From: Clostridia bacterium | Lineage (GTDB): Bacteria; Bacillota; Clostridia; Christensenellales; CAG-138 | DNA: 46,984 nt | Reading direction: 5' to 3' | NCBI GenBank assembly: GCA_017524445.1 | Contig: JAFXVP010000055.1 | Span: forward strand, 1-46,984 | Shown here: positions 24,426-32,640 of the stretch, in pieces | Position numbering within the stretch: the stretch's first letter is position 1 | Layout: every line of letters starts with the position of its first letter | Made by a program: the position numbers and the translations under genes | The notes under the pieces: model-generated | The model's database searches: none | The model's input: the letters and a program-made list of their open reading frames with translations, nothing else | Told to the model about the DNA's origin: nothing

Positions 24426-27134
24426 ATGAAAAAAACGCAATTCAAGGATGCGCTGCGCAACATATGGAAGCAGAGGATCTCGTTTCTGTCGATCGTGGTG
24501 ATCGCGCTTCTCGGCGTGACCACGTTTCTCGGCATCGGGTATTCTGCGGCTGCGCTGCAGAAAAACGCATCGGCTGCTTACAACACATCCAACTTCCGTG
24601 ACATCGAGGTCATTTCCACGCGCCTTCTGACGCCGGATGATCTCGACTGTATGCGTGCGCTTGAAGGCGTCACGGACGTGGAAGCGGTCTGGCAAACCGC
24701 CGGAAACGCATACGTCAATGAAGAGAAGGCGGTCGTAAACGTCATTACGAAGACGGAGCGGATCAATCTTGCGGACGTGACGGAAGGCCGTCTGCCGGAA
24801 AACGGGACGGAGTGCGCGATCGAGCGGTCTCTTGCGAACTCGATGGGATGGAAGATCGGCGACGTGATCGAATGGGTGGAAATGACCGACGTGACCGGGC
24901 AGTACTTTTTGGGAGCGGATCCGCTCACGATCGTGGGGATCGCGGAGCATCCCGACCATGCGAGCCGGAACGTGCCGGAGACGCCGTATCTGATCGTGAC
25001 CCGAGAACTGTTCGACACGGACAGCATGAACGGCTGCTGCATGAAGGCGGAGGTCGTGATCGATAAGCCGTCCGACGTCAACCGGTTCGGCGCCGCGTAT
25101 ACAAAGGACGTTGAGGACGCTTCGGAAGCGCTTCTGAAACTGGCGGAAGATCGCATACCGATCCGGGACGCGCAGGTAAAGGAAAAGACCTTGGAACAAC
25201 TCGACATGGCGGATGAGGCGATTGACGAGGCCAGGCAAAGCTATGAAGACGAAAGCCGCGATCTGGAAAAAAGGAAAGAAATGCTTGCGCTGTCGGAGCA
25301 GGCGGTTTCCGCCCTTGAAGCACAGATGAGCGGGCTTTCCGAAGATTCGGGATCCTATGCGCAGATCGCGCAGGCGCTGGAAGAGGCAAAGGCGCAACTG
25401 GAAGAAGAGCGGCAGCAAACGGACGAAAAGAGCGAAGAACTGGAAAGCATGAACGAAACGATCGGGTTCATGACGGACCTTGTGACCGAGCAGCGCAACA
25501 ATGCGGAAAACATGGAGCCCGGAAGCTGGTATTGCTTTGACGGACACGGAAACGCAAGCTTTGTGCAGCTGATCATCGGCAGCGGCAACCTGAAAAGTCT
25601 GGAAATGACCTTCTCGCTTTTGTTCGTTCTGGTCGGAGCGCTGGTGATCTACGCCACCATCAGCAAGATGATCGACGAGCAGCGGACGCTGGTCGGCACC
25701 ACCAAGGCGCTCGGGTTCTTCAATCGCGAGATCTTTGCAAAATACCTGCTGTTCGGGCTGTCCGCCACCTTGATCGGCATGGTTCTGGGCATTCTTACGG
25801 CGCACTTCTGGATGGAAGGCTTCATTCTGAAAGGTTACGACGTCTACTATTCGTTTGATACAACAAAGGTAACGCTGGAGATCCTGCCGACGCTGATCGT
25901 GCTGTCGGCGGGAACGCTGCTTGCCGTCGGCGCGATCACATTTGCCTGCTTCCGGCTTCTGCGCACACCGGCCGTTCAGCTGATGCAGCAATCGGTTCCC
26001 GCCGGAAAGAACGCTCCCGCGCGAAACGGGAAGCGGTTCCTGTCGCTCTATTCACGGCTGATCCTGCTGAACATCCGTACGGACCTCAAGCGCGTGATCG
26101 TCACTGTGGTCAGCGTAGCAGGCTGCTGCGCGCTGGTCGTGATCGGTTTCACACTGAAAGCGGCTGTGGACGGCGCTGTCAAAAGCCACTATGAAACCGT
26201 CGTGCATTATGACGGAAAGCTGAAGAGCGAGTGGATAGACGAAGCCGAACCGGTTTTGATCGAAGCGGGCGTGGAGTATGTGCCGATGTACAATCTCTAC
26301 GTCACATACCGTATCACGGACAATCAGGTCGGCGAGCTGCTCTGCGGCGATATCGCAGCCATTGAATCCATGTATCGCCTGAACGACTGGAACACCGGCG
26401 AACTGCTTGCCCCGACGGACGACGGCATCCTGATCCAGCGGCGTCTGGCGGAGATCTATCATCTCAAAGTCGGCAGTGAATTTCAGATCGCCGTCGGCGG
26501 CGTAAACGTGGCAATGGTGAAGGTGGCGGGCATCTTCGAAAACTACATCGGACGCCCGATGGTCATGAGCAGTGCGTATTATGCAGCGCTGTTCGGTTCG
26601 GAACCGCTGCCCAACGCCTGCCTGATCCGGCTGAACGGCGCGGATGAGGAAACGCTGGTCAGGGACCTGAAGCAGACGATCGGCTTTATCAGCTATACGC
26701 CGGTCAGCGAGGACAGAGTGATGTTCGATTCCGCAACCTCCGTCATCAATGCGATCGTCATTCTGTTTATCTTCATGGCGGCGGTCATGGCGGGCGTTGT
26801 TCTGGCGAATCTGACGAATATCTATATCATGCAGAAAAAGCGTGAACTGACGATCATGCGTATCAACGGCTTCACGGTCAGAGAGGTGATCGGCTACTGC
26901 ACGCGTGAAACGGTGCTTACGACGATCTCGGGCATCGTGCTCGGCATCGCGCTCGGCGCAGGCATCGCATACCGCATCGTGCGTTCGATGGAACAGGCGT
27001 TCATCCGGTTCGACCGGAGCGTAAGTCTTACCGCGTGGCTGTTCGGCGCACTGATCACGGCGCTGTTCGCGATCATCATCAACGTGATCGTTCTGCGGAA
27101 AGTGAAGAATCTGAAACTGACGGATCTTTCCTGA
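24426..27134 (+). CDS. FtsX/MacB-type ABC permease
   Basis: A 902-residue permease with two FtsX modules. An N-terminal membrane helix (about 18-45) is followed by a large extracellular domain holding a glutamate-rich coiled coil (about 255-365), then three helices (about 395-520). A second helix (about 550-575) with an extracellular domain is followed by three C-terminal helices (about 770-895). This layout is typical of DUF-rich clostridial FtsX permeases that export peptides or lipids or act as mechanotransmitters. The partner ATPase is the GAF-ABC protein. The next gene, a secreted hydrolase, begins 32 bp downstream. The substrate cannot be deduced. Confidence 0.85.
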   Translation: MKKTQFKDALRNIWKQRISFLSIVVIALLGVTTFLGIGYSAAALQKNASAAYNTSNFRDIEVISTRLLTPDDLDCMRALEGVTDVEAVWQTAGNAYVNEEKAVVNVITKTERINLADVTEGRLPENGTECAIERSLANSMGWKIGDVIEWVEMTDVTGQYFLGADPLTIVGIAEHPDHASRNVPETPYLIVTRELFDTDSMNGCCMKAEVVIDKPSDVNRFGAAYTKDVEDASEALLKLAEDRIPIRDAQVKEKTLEQLDMADEAIDEARQSYEDESRDLEKRKEMLALSEQAVSALEAQMSGLSEDSGSYAQIAQALEEAKAQLEEERQQTDEKSEELESMNETIGFMTDLVTEQRNNAENMEPGSWYCFDGHGNASFVQLIIGSGNLKSLEMTFSLLFVLVGALVIYATISKMIDEQRTLVGTTKALGFFNREIFAKYLLFGLSATLIGMVLGILTAHFWMEGFILKGYDVYYSFDTTKVTLEILPTLIVLSAGTLLAVGAITFACFRLLRTPAVQLMQQSVPAGKNAPARNGKRFLSLYSRLILLNIRTDLKRVIVTVVSVAGCCALVVIGFTLKAAVDGAVKSHYETVVHYDGKLKSEWIDEAEPVLIEAGVEYVPMYNLYVTYRITDNQVGELLCGDIAAIESMYRLNDWNTGELLAPTDDGILIQRRLAEIYHLKVGSEFQIAVGGVNVAMVKVAGIFENYIGRPMVMSSAYYAALFGSEPLPNACLIRLNGADEETLVRDLKQTIGFISYTPVSEDRVMFDSATSVINAIVILFIFMAAVMAGVVLANLTNIYIMQKKRELTIMRINGFTVREVIGYCTRETVLTTISGIVLGIALGAGIAYRIVRSMEQAFIRFDRSVSLTAWLFGALITALFAIIINVIVLRKVKNLKLTDLS

Positions 27135-27166
27135 TGCGTAAAATATCTGAACAGACAGGAGGAACT

Positions 27167-28315
27167 ATGCGCAAAAGAACTTGGATCGTATTACTGATCG
27201 CGGTGATCGCCGTTCTGGCGGCAATCGGCATTGTTTGGCGGATCAACGCGCAAAAGAAAGCGGATACGGCGGTTATCCCTTCTGCGTCGCCCTTGGATAC
27301 AGCCCGGACCGAGGCGACCGCGGAGCCGATTCCGACCGCGTCGCCTGCATCGAAAACGGATGCAGAAACAACGGAGACTGCTCCGACCGTATCGCCTGCA
27401 TCTGTACCGGAATCGGAAGCGCCGGACTATAATGATCCGGACGCATGGGCGTATTTTGCTTTGGGTGAGGGCAAGGACGCGGACGTGTTCATCATCTGTC
27501 CCACCGTGGACACCAAGAGCGAAAGCAACGCCTATGACCTCAACGAAAAGCTGAAATCCAGATTTATTTACGCTTTGGATCTGGAGAAAGGCATCTTTGC
27601 GGAAACAGGGCGGCTGTATTCCCCCTATTACCGGCAAATGTCCATCAATGCCTACCGGTTTGACGAATCGGAGCGGGAAAAGGCGAAGGCCGTCGCGTAT
27701 CGGGACGTTTCCGCTGCCTTCCGTTGGTATCTCGATCATGAGAACGGCGGCAGACCGCTCATATTGGCGGGATTCTCCCAAGGCGGAGAAATGTGTCTGG
27801 AACTGCTGAAAGAATACTACGGCGATACGGCGGAAGGGAACGCCTTGCGTTCAAAGCTCGTTGCCGTTTATGCGCTCGGATGGGCGGTGACGGAGCAGGA
27901 TGCGCAGGACTATCCGCAGATCGTGCCTGCCCAGGGCGAACTGGATACGGGTACGGTGATCAGCTTCGACTGTGAGAACGGAACGCTGACCGAAACCATT
28001 ATCATTCCGGCGGGAATCAAGGCGTTGTCCATCAATCCGCTGAACTGGAAAACCGACGGCACGCCCGCCGACCGGTCGCTGAATCTCGGCGCGGTCATGG
28101 ATGCGGGAGCAGAGCCGATCCCCGCGCTTTGCGGCGCGTATATCGGATCCCGCGGCGAGCTGGTGGTGACGGATGTGAGAACAGAGAATTACCCGCCGGG
28201 TCTGGACATTTTTCCCGAGGGGGCGTATCACCTGTATGATTATATGTTCTTCTTCACCAACCTGAAGCAGAACGTGGCGGACAGGACGGCGGCGTTTTTT
28301 GCCGAAGGTCGATAA
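27167..28315 (+). CDS. Exported DUF3089-like alpha/beta hydrolase
   Basis: A 382-residue protein starting at ATG 27167 (AGGAGG 4 bases upstream). An N-terminal membrane anchor (about 5-24), a Ser/Thr/Pro/Ala-rich linker (about 35-85), then an alpha/beta hydrolase domain with the nucleophile elbow GFSQGG (S204). The opening WAYFALGEGKDADVFIICPT fits DUF3089-type hydrolases. It acts outside the membrane. It is probably the last gene of the STAS/GAF-ABC/FtsX operon. The substrate, perhaps an ester or lipid, is unknown. Confidence 0.7.
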   Translation: MRKRTWIVLLIAVIAVLAAIGIVWRINAQKKADTAVIPSASPLDTARTEATAEPIPTASPASKTDAETTETAPTVSPASVPESEAPDYNDPDAWAYFALGEGKDADVFIICPTVDTKSESNAYDLNEKLKSRFIYALDLEKGIFAETGRLYSPYYRQMSINAYRFDESEREKAKAVAYRDVSAAFRWYLDHENGGRPLILAGFSQGGEMCLELLKEYYGDTAEGNALRSKLVAVYALGWAVTEQDAQDYPQIVPAQGELDTGTVISFDCENGTLTETIIIPAGIKALSINPLNWKTDGTPADRSLNLGAVMDAGAEPIPALCGAYIGSRGELVVTDVRTENYPPGLDIFPEGAYHLYDYMFFFTNLKQNVADRTAAFFAEGR

Positions 28316-28390
28316 GCAAAATAAGGCGATGCGCCGACCCGCGGCTTCGGAATATGTGAGTAATAATCAATCTGATGGAAGGAAAACAAA

Positions 28391-29890
28391 ATGCTTTACG
28401 AAAGAATCATTCGGCGTTCCGATATGATCCGCTGCGCGCTGTGCGATAATGCTCCGTGCTCCGCTGCCTGCAAAGCATGCGATCCGGCGGCGCTTTTGCG
28501 CAGCATCTGGTTTGACGACGAACGCGCGGCGGCGCTGCGTTTTCCGGGAGGAAATCCCTGCATCGGCTGCGACGCGCCGTGCGAAGCCGCATGCGTGCGT
28601 CCGCATGAGGTGCCGATCCGGAATCTTTTAACGCGGCTGCACGACGAGGTGCGCCCGTATCTGGACGAGCCGCTGCCGAAAGACGATGCGATCCTTCGGA
28701 CAGACTTTTGCGGTATTCCTCTCGAGAACCCGTTCTTTCTGTCCTCTTCGGTCGTGGCAAGCACGTACGACATGTGCGCCCGGGCGTTCGAGGCAGGCTG
28801 GGCAGGGGTCTGCTTCAAGACCGTCTGCTCGTTTGACATTCACGAGGCGTCGCCGCGCTTTTCCGCTATCACCGGAGACAACGGCAGCATCGTCGGATTC
28901 AAGAACGTCGAGCAGCTTTCGGATCACAGCGTCGCCGAAAACATGGAGATCTTCCGCGAGCTCAAGAAAAACTATCCGACCAGGTTCATTCTTGCCTCGA
29001 TCATGGGACAGAACGACGCGGAATGGGAGGAGCTTGCGCGGCTGTGCGAGGAGAACGGTGCAGACGCGATCGAGCTGAACTTCTCCTGCCCGAACATGAT
29101 GGACGAGGGTCTGGGTTCGGACATCGGTCAGGTGCCGGAGCTTGTGGAACGTTTTACCGCGGCGGCGCGCCGCGGGACAAAGATCCCGATCCTTGCGAAG
29201 CTTACGCCCAACGTGGCGGCTATGAGTCCCGCGGCGGAGGCGGCAAAGCGCGGCGGAGCGGACGGCATCGCGGCGATCAATACGATCAAGAGCATTATCG
29301 GCGTCAATCCGCACACCTACGTTTCCGCGCCTGCGGTACACGGCAAATCGGCAGTCGGCGGATACAGCGGCAATGCGGTCAAGCCGATCGCGCTTCGGTT
29401 CATTGCGGAGCTCGGACAGAATCCGGACCTTTCCGGCATGCACATCTCCGCCATGGGCGGCATTGAAACGTGGCTGGACGCACTCGAATTCATCCTGCTC
29501 GGTGCGGGCAGCATCCAGATCACCACGGCGGTCATGCAGTACGGCTACCGCATCATCGACGATCTTAAGGCGGGACTTGCCTATTACCTTACGGAGAAGG
29601 GATTCAAGAATCTTCGCGAGGCGCAGGGGCTTGCGCTGGAATCCATAAGCAGTACCACGGACGTTCTGGAGCGCGATACGGTGATCTTCCCGAAGTTCCA
29701 TCGTGAGAAATGCATCGGCTGCGGACGCTGCGTGATCTCCTGCGCGGACGGAGGGCATCAGGCGATCCGGCTGGACGAGAACCGCAGACCGGTCCTGAAC
29801 GGCAAAAAATGCGTCGGCTGCCATCTTTGTCTGCTGGTCTGCCCGAATCATGCCATCACATCCGGCCGCAAGCGTGTGAAACGAGGCTGA
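28391..29890 (+). CDS. preA: Dihydropyrimidine dehydrogenase subunit PreA-like
   Basis: A 499-residue protein. A cysteine-rich N-terminus (CALC-x4-C-x3-C, CIGCDAPCEAAC) precedes a dihydroorotate/dihydropyrimidine-dehydrogenase TIM barrel (IELNFSCPNM, ILAKLTPN, YSGNAVKPIALR, GAGSIQITTAVM), then two 4Fe-4S motifs (CIGCGRCVISC and CVGCHLCLLVCPN). This matches PreA, the FMN/Fe-S subunit reducing uracil/thymine with NADH. The flavin subunit PreT is not in the window; the N-terminal Cys region resembles the start of PreT-type proteins and makes this longer than E. coli PreA (about 411 residues). GAAGGAAA precedes the ATG. Confidence 0.8.
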   Translation: MLYERIIRRSDMIRCALCDNAPCSAACKACDPAALLRSIWFDDERAAALRFPGGNPCIGCDAPCEAACVRPHEVPIRNLLTRLHDEVRPYLDEPLPKDDAILRTDFCGIPLENPFFLSSSVVASTYDMCARAFEAGWAGVCFKTVCSFDIHEASPRFSAITGDNGSIVGFKNVEQLSDHSVAENMEIFRELKKNYPTRFILASIMGQNDAEWEELARLCEENGADAIELNFSCPNMMDEGLGSDIGQVPELVERFTAAARRGTKIPILAKLTPNVAAMSPAAEAAKRGGADGIAAINTIKSIIGVNPHTYVSAPAVHGKSAVGGYSGNAVKPIALRFIAELGQNPDLSGMHISAMGGIETWLDALEFILLGAGSIQITTAVMQYGYRIIDDLKAGLAYYLTEKGFKNLREAQGLALESISSTTDVLERDTVIFPKFHREKCIGCGRCVISCADGGHQAIRLDENRRPVLNGKKCVGCHLCLLVCPNHAITSGRKRVKRG

Positions 29891-29935
29891 ACATCGCATT
29901 ACATCCAAGAAATTGCTTACGGGAAGGAAGCCTTT

Positions 29936-31000
29936 ATGAAACCGAGAGCTCTGAAATTCGATCTGATCCGTATCACGGGGATCTGCATGGTTTTGTTCAT
30001 CCATGTCACAGTCACGCTTGTGCTGTTTTACAAAGGCAAGACGTTTGCCGTGGCAAACGTGTTCAACGGGCTCGGCAGAGCCGGCGCTCCGATGTTTTTG
30101 CTGCTGTCGGGCGCGCTGCTGCTCGACGAGAACCGCCCGTTCGACACAAAGAAGTTTTACCGTACGTCGTTCCTTTCGATCGCGCTGCTGCTGGTCGGCT
30201 GGCTGCTGTTCTATGCGTCGTGGCGCGCGTTTCTGCTGCCGCTTCTTCGCGGCAAGCCAATCGACCCCAAGCATTTTGTAACCTATCTGTTGACGCTGAA
30301 AGGCTTGTATCCGCACCTCTGGTATCTGTTCATGCTCGTCGGCGCCTACCTTGCCGTTCCGTTTCTGCGCTTGTTCGTCAAAAAGGAGAACAAACCGTAC
30401 ATCATTGGCTTCATCCTGCTTTCGGTCGCCGTCGGGTTCGGCGCAACGACGTTCGGGGTCTTCACGCGGGATGCGGATATAACCGTCGGGTCGTTTTTAA
30501 CCAAATTCCATTTTGAATATGCGACGGGGTATCTTCCGTATCTGTTGATCGGTTGGTACTTGACTGCGTTTCCGCCGAAAAAGGCGATGCGGTTCGTGCT
30601 GTACGGGCTCGGTCTTGCGTCGGCTCTTTTCTGCGTGTTCGGCGTGCAGGCATGGGTCAAGGATATCTCCGACATTCGGGATTATCTGGTGGAAGCGACT
30701 GCGCTGCCTGCGCTCCTGTACGGCGTCGGGCTGTTTACCCTGATCAGCGCGCTCGCGGGGGATCGGGAAACAAAGAGCCCCGTGATCCGTGAACTGTCAC
30801 GCGCGTCGTTCGGTGTGTACATCCTGCACGTCGTTGTGCTCGACGTGCTTGTGAACATTCTGCTGCCCTACAAGGCGTTCGGTGAGCAGTACCCGCTTTG
30901 GTACATTCTGACGCTGTTTGTTCTGACGGCAATCGGATCCCTGATCGTCGTTCTGCCGCTTTCCGGGGTGAAGGGCGTTCGGAAAATCTTCCATTATTGA
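29936..31000 (+). CDS. Acyltransferase-3 family membrane protein
   Basis: A 354-residue protein with about ten membrane helices. It begins LKFDLIRITGICMVLFIHVT, the usual start of acyltransferase family 3 with the conserved histidine, and has NGLGRAGAPMFLLLSGALLL, another family block. Such proteins move acyl groups onto sugars of peptidoglycan, lipids or exopolysaccharides. GGGAAGGAAG lies before the ATG. It lies 45 bp after preA and 62 bp before the VanX-like gene. Confidence 0.8.
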   Translation: MKPRALKFDLIRITGICMVLFIHVTVTLVLFYKGKTFAVANVFNGLGRAGAPMFLLLSGALLLDENRPFDTKKFYRTSFLSIALLLVGWLLFYASWRAFLLPLLRGKPIDPKHFVTYLLTLKGLYPHLWYLFMLVGAYLAVPFLRLFVKKENKPYIIGFILLSVAVGFGATTFGVFTRDADITVGSFLTKFHFEYATGYLPYLLIGWYLTAFPPKKAMRFVLYGLGLASALFCVFGVQAWVKDISDIRDYLVEATALPALLYGVGLFTLISALAGDRETKSPVIRELSRASFGVYILHVVVLDVLVNILLPYKAFGEQYPLWYILTLFVLTAIGSLIVVLPLSGVKGVRKIFHY

Positions 31001-31062
31001 TGCGGTATTGACGGAATACGTACGGAATACTGCAGAATCCGCAAAGCAGAAAGGAGATTCTT

Positions 31063-31713
31063 ATGAGAAAAGACGCACTGCCGACCGACGCATCCGGCTT
31101 TGTTGTGTTGGCGGACTTTGTCCCGCATATCATTCAGGAGATTCGGTATCATTCCACCTACAATTTCATCGGCGAACGGATCGATGGCTATGAGGAGCCG
31201 GTCGCGCTGCTTTCGATCGAGGCGGCGCGCGCGCTGAAAGCCGTCAGCAACGAACTGTTTGTGCAGGGGTATCGTCTCAAGGTGTTCGACGCCTACCGCC
31301 CGGTTTCGGCCGTCAGACAGTTCATTCTCTGGGGCATCGAGGATACGGATATCCGCATGAAGCCGTACTTCTATCCCGATCTTGAGAAACAGGAGCTGTT
31401 TGCAAAGGGATATATCGCAAAGCAGTCGAGCCACAGCCGCGGCAGCGCGATCGATCTCACGCTTCTGGACATGAAGACCGGCAAAGAAGTCGATATGGGC
31501 AGCCCGTTCGATCTGTTCAGCGAGGTGTCCCACCCGGATTATCGCGGTATTTCGCAGGAGCAGTATGAAAATCGCATGCTGCTTCAACATGCCATGGTGC
31601 GGAACGGCTTTCTTCCGCTTGATTGCGAATGGTGGCACTTTGTTCTGAAAGACGAGCCGTACCCGGACACCTATTTTACTTTCCCGGTTTCCGCTTTTTC
31701 GTTGAGAGGATAA
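31063..31713 (+). CDS. D-Ala-D-Ala dipeptidase (VanX/DdpX family)
   Basis: A 216-residue zinc dipeptidase of peptidase family M15D. Zinc and catalytic residues are visible: SSHSRGSAIDL (H124, D131) and EWWHF (E189, H192). VFDAYRP carries the conserved arginine. No signal peptide, so it acts in the cytoplasm, as VanX does. No VanH or VanA ligase is nearby, so this is more likely a D-Ala-D-Ala scavenging enzyme than a vancomycin-resistance gene. AAAGGAGA precedes the ATG. Confidence 0.85.
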   Translation: MRKDALPTDASGFVVLADFVPHIIQEIRYHSTYNFIGERIDGYEEPVALLSIEAARALKAVSNELFVQGYRLKVFDAYRPVSAVRQFILWGIEDTDIRMKPYFYPDLEKQELFAKGYIAKQSSHSRGSAIDLTLLDMKTGKEVDMGSPFDLFSEVSHPDYRGISQEQYENRMLLQHAMVRNGFLPLDCEWWHFVLKDEPYPDTYFTFPVSAFSLRG

Positions 31714-31728
31714 CAAAGCAGAATATCA

Positions 31729-31748
31729 GCCGCGGGAATTACCGCGGC
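31729..31748 (+). other. Short palindromic hairpin after the dipeptidase gene
   Basis: GCCGCGG (31729-31735) and CCGCGGC (31742-31748) form a perfect 7-bp stem. There is no T run, so it is at best a weak terminator. Confidence 0.4.
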
Positions 31749-31763
31749 CGATGCTGTCAGATG

Positions 31764-31909
31764 CTGGACACAAACTGGACACAGTTTATCTTTTTTCTTT
31801 GGACAGATTGGACAATTTGATCCAAATGCAGTATTGAAATGAACTGCTTATAACAAGATATTGTGGCACATCACCCAAAAGAGCAATTCGATTCCGGGCG
31901 GCGCCTCCA
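31764..31909 (+). repeat. tRNA-Cys-end block, copy 2 (att-like)
   Basis: This block aligns without gaps with 3114-3259, exactly 28,650 bp away in the same orientation. The ends are best conserved: CTGGACAC twice with 11-bp period (31764, 31775), TTATAACAAGATATTGTGG around 31849, and the tRNA-Cys 3' end with CCA at 31907-31909. The middle is diverged. As in copy 1 there is no complete tRNA. Confidence 0.65.
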
Positions 31910-31946
31910 AAGCAAACAGTACCCAACCGGGTGCTGTTTGCTTCGG
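31907..31946 (+). other. Hairpin starting at the tRNA CCA, copy 2
   Basis: 31907-31924 pairs with 31929-31946, 18 positions with about two imperfect pairs. Compared with copy 1 (3257-3298), several positions changed on both arms so that pairing is kept (for example A-A to G-C on the left with T-T to G-C on the right). Confidence 0.6.
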
Positions 31947-32130
31947 AATGATGTGCTCCGCAAGCGGAACGTGATGTTTGCTTCGCAAGTGATTTGCCCT
32001 GCGGGCATGACGTTTGTCTTCGACAAGTGAAAGCGGAACACATCTCATCACTGTCCTGCAAAGCAGCGCAGCATCACCTCACGGCGAAGCCGAGAAACAT
32101 CACTTGCCCGCAAGGGCATACATCATTTAT
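31947..32130. other. Cluster of short hairpins separated by TGATGT
   Basis: Small palindromes follow one another: GCTCCGCAAGCGGA (near 31955), GCTTCGCAAG (31980), GCCCTGCGGGC (31996), GTCTTCGACAAG (32016), then after a gap TTGCCCGCAAGGGCA (32104). On the left side they are separated by TGATGT-like words, on the right by ACATCA, so the cluster is itself roughly inverted. No protein is evident in any frame. Confidence 0.5.
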
Positions 32131-32135
32131 GCTTT

Positions 32136-32253
32136 AGAGCCGAATCGTGACCGAGTTCGCAGGCGACCGTATAACAACACCCCTCGCGGGTGCTGTTTTT
32201 TGGCGGCGGTATTCCCTCATCAAGCCGGGCGCTTTTACGTCCGGTTCAATGAG
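32136..32253 (+). other. Modules shared with copy 1, in changed order
   Basis: The 20 bases at 32136-32155 are identical to 3386-3405. A hairpin AACAACACCC/GGGTGCTGTT with a T run (32173-32201) resembles the copy-1 hairpin at 3264-3292 and is terminator-like. The CATCAAGCCGGGCGC...CGTCCGGTTCAATGAG hairpin (about 32214-32253) matches 3309-3350. Confidence 0.5.
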
Positions 32254-32366
32254 AAATGCAGCCATTCCGATTTGCTGCAGATTTCTGAAAGAGCAGACTA
32301 TCGGGCTCGGCAGCTTCAATTCAGCTGCAAAGCCCGATGTTTGCTGATTATAATTCGGAATAACGA

Positions 32367-32395
32367 TTGCCAATCAATTACAAACGTGATACAAT
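32367..32395 (+). promoter_or_regulatory. Sigma-70 promoter of the TIR/SPFH operon
   Basis: TTGCCA (32367-32372) and TACAAT (32390-32395), 17-bp spacer, 30 bases before the ribbon-helix-helix gene. Confidence 0.75.
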
Positions 32396-32425
32396 TATTT
32401 TGGATTTTTATAAGGAGATGAGACC

Positions 32426-32620
32426 ATGGAAGACGCGAAACTGATCATTTCTCCCAAACGGTATTCAGACGAATCGCAGGTGCTTTCCGTGCGTATGCCG
32501 AAGGGCATGCTGAAAGACTTGGACGCCATTGCGCAAAAGACCGGACGTACGCGCAACGAACTGATCGTCATGAGCATCGAGTTCACGTTGGATCATCTGG
32601 AAATCGAAGAAAAGAAATAA
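32426..32620 (+). CDS. Ribbon-helix-helix (CopG-like) DNA-binding protein
   Basis: A 64-residue protein. QVLSVRMPKGMLKDLDAIAQ followed by TGRTRNELIVMSIEFTLDHL matches the beta-strand plus two-helix pattern of CopG/Arc-type regulators, which bind DNA as dimers. AAGGAG lies 8 bases before the ATG. It is the first gene of the TIR/SPFH run, with the first TIR gene 20 bp downstream, so it may regulate the operon. Confidence 0.8.
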   Translation: MEDAKLIISPKRYSDESQVLSVRMPKGMLKDLDAIAQKTGRTRNELIVMSIEFTLDHLEIEEKK

Positions 32621-32640
32621 AGGATTGTTGAGGGGGCAGC

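Noticed and set aside
31063..31713. Vancomycin-resistance operon
   Set aside because: Only the VanX-like dipeptidase is present; no VanH, D-Ala-D-Lac ligase or VanS/VanR pair adjoins it.
31830..31909. A complete tRNA-Cys gene
   Set aside because: Only the T-loop, 3' acceptor strand and CCA are present; no acceptor 5' strand, D arm or GCA anticodon arm can be folded from the bases before it. Same for copy 1.
31947..32130. A CRISPR array
   Set aside because: The repeated words are short hairpins of differing sequence; there are no identical 24-40 bp repeats with regular spacers and no cas genes.
32014..32421. Plus-strand open frame over the hairpin cluster
   Set aside because: Codes through a series of palindromes and over the promoter of the next gene; no start signal.
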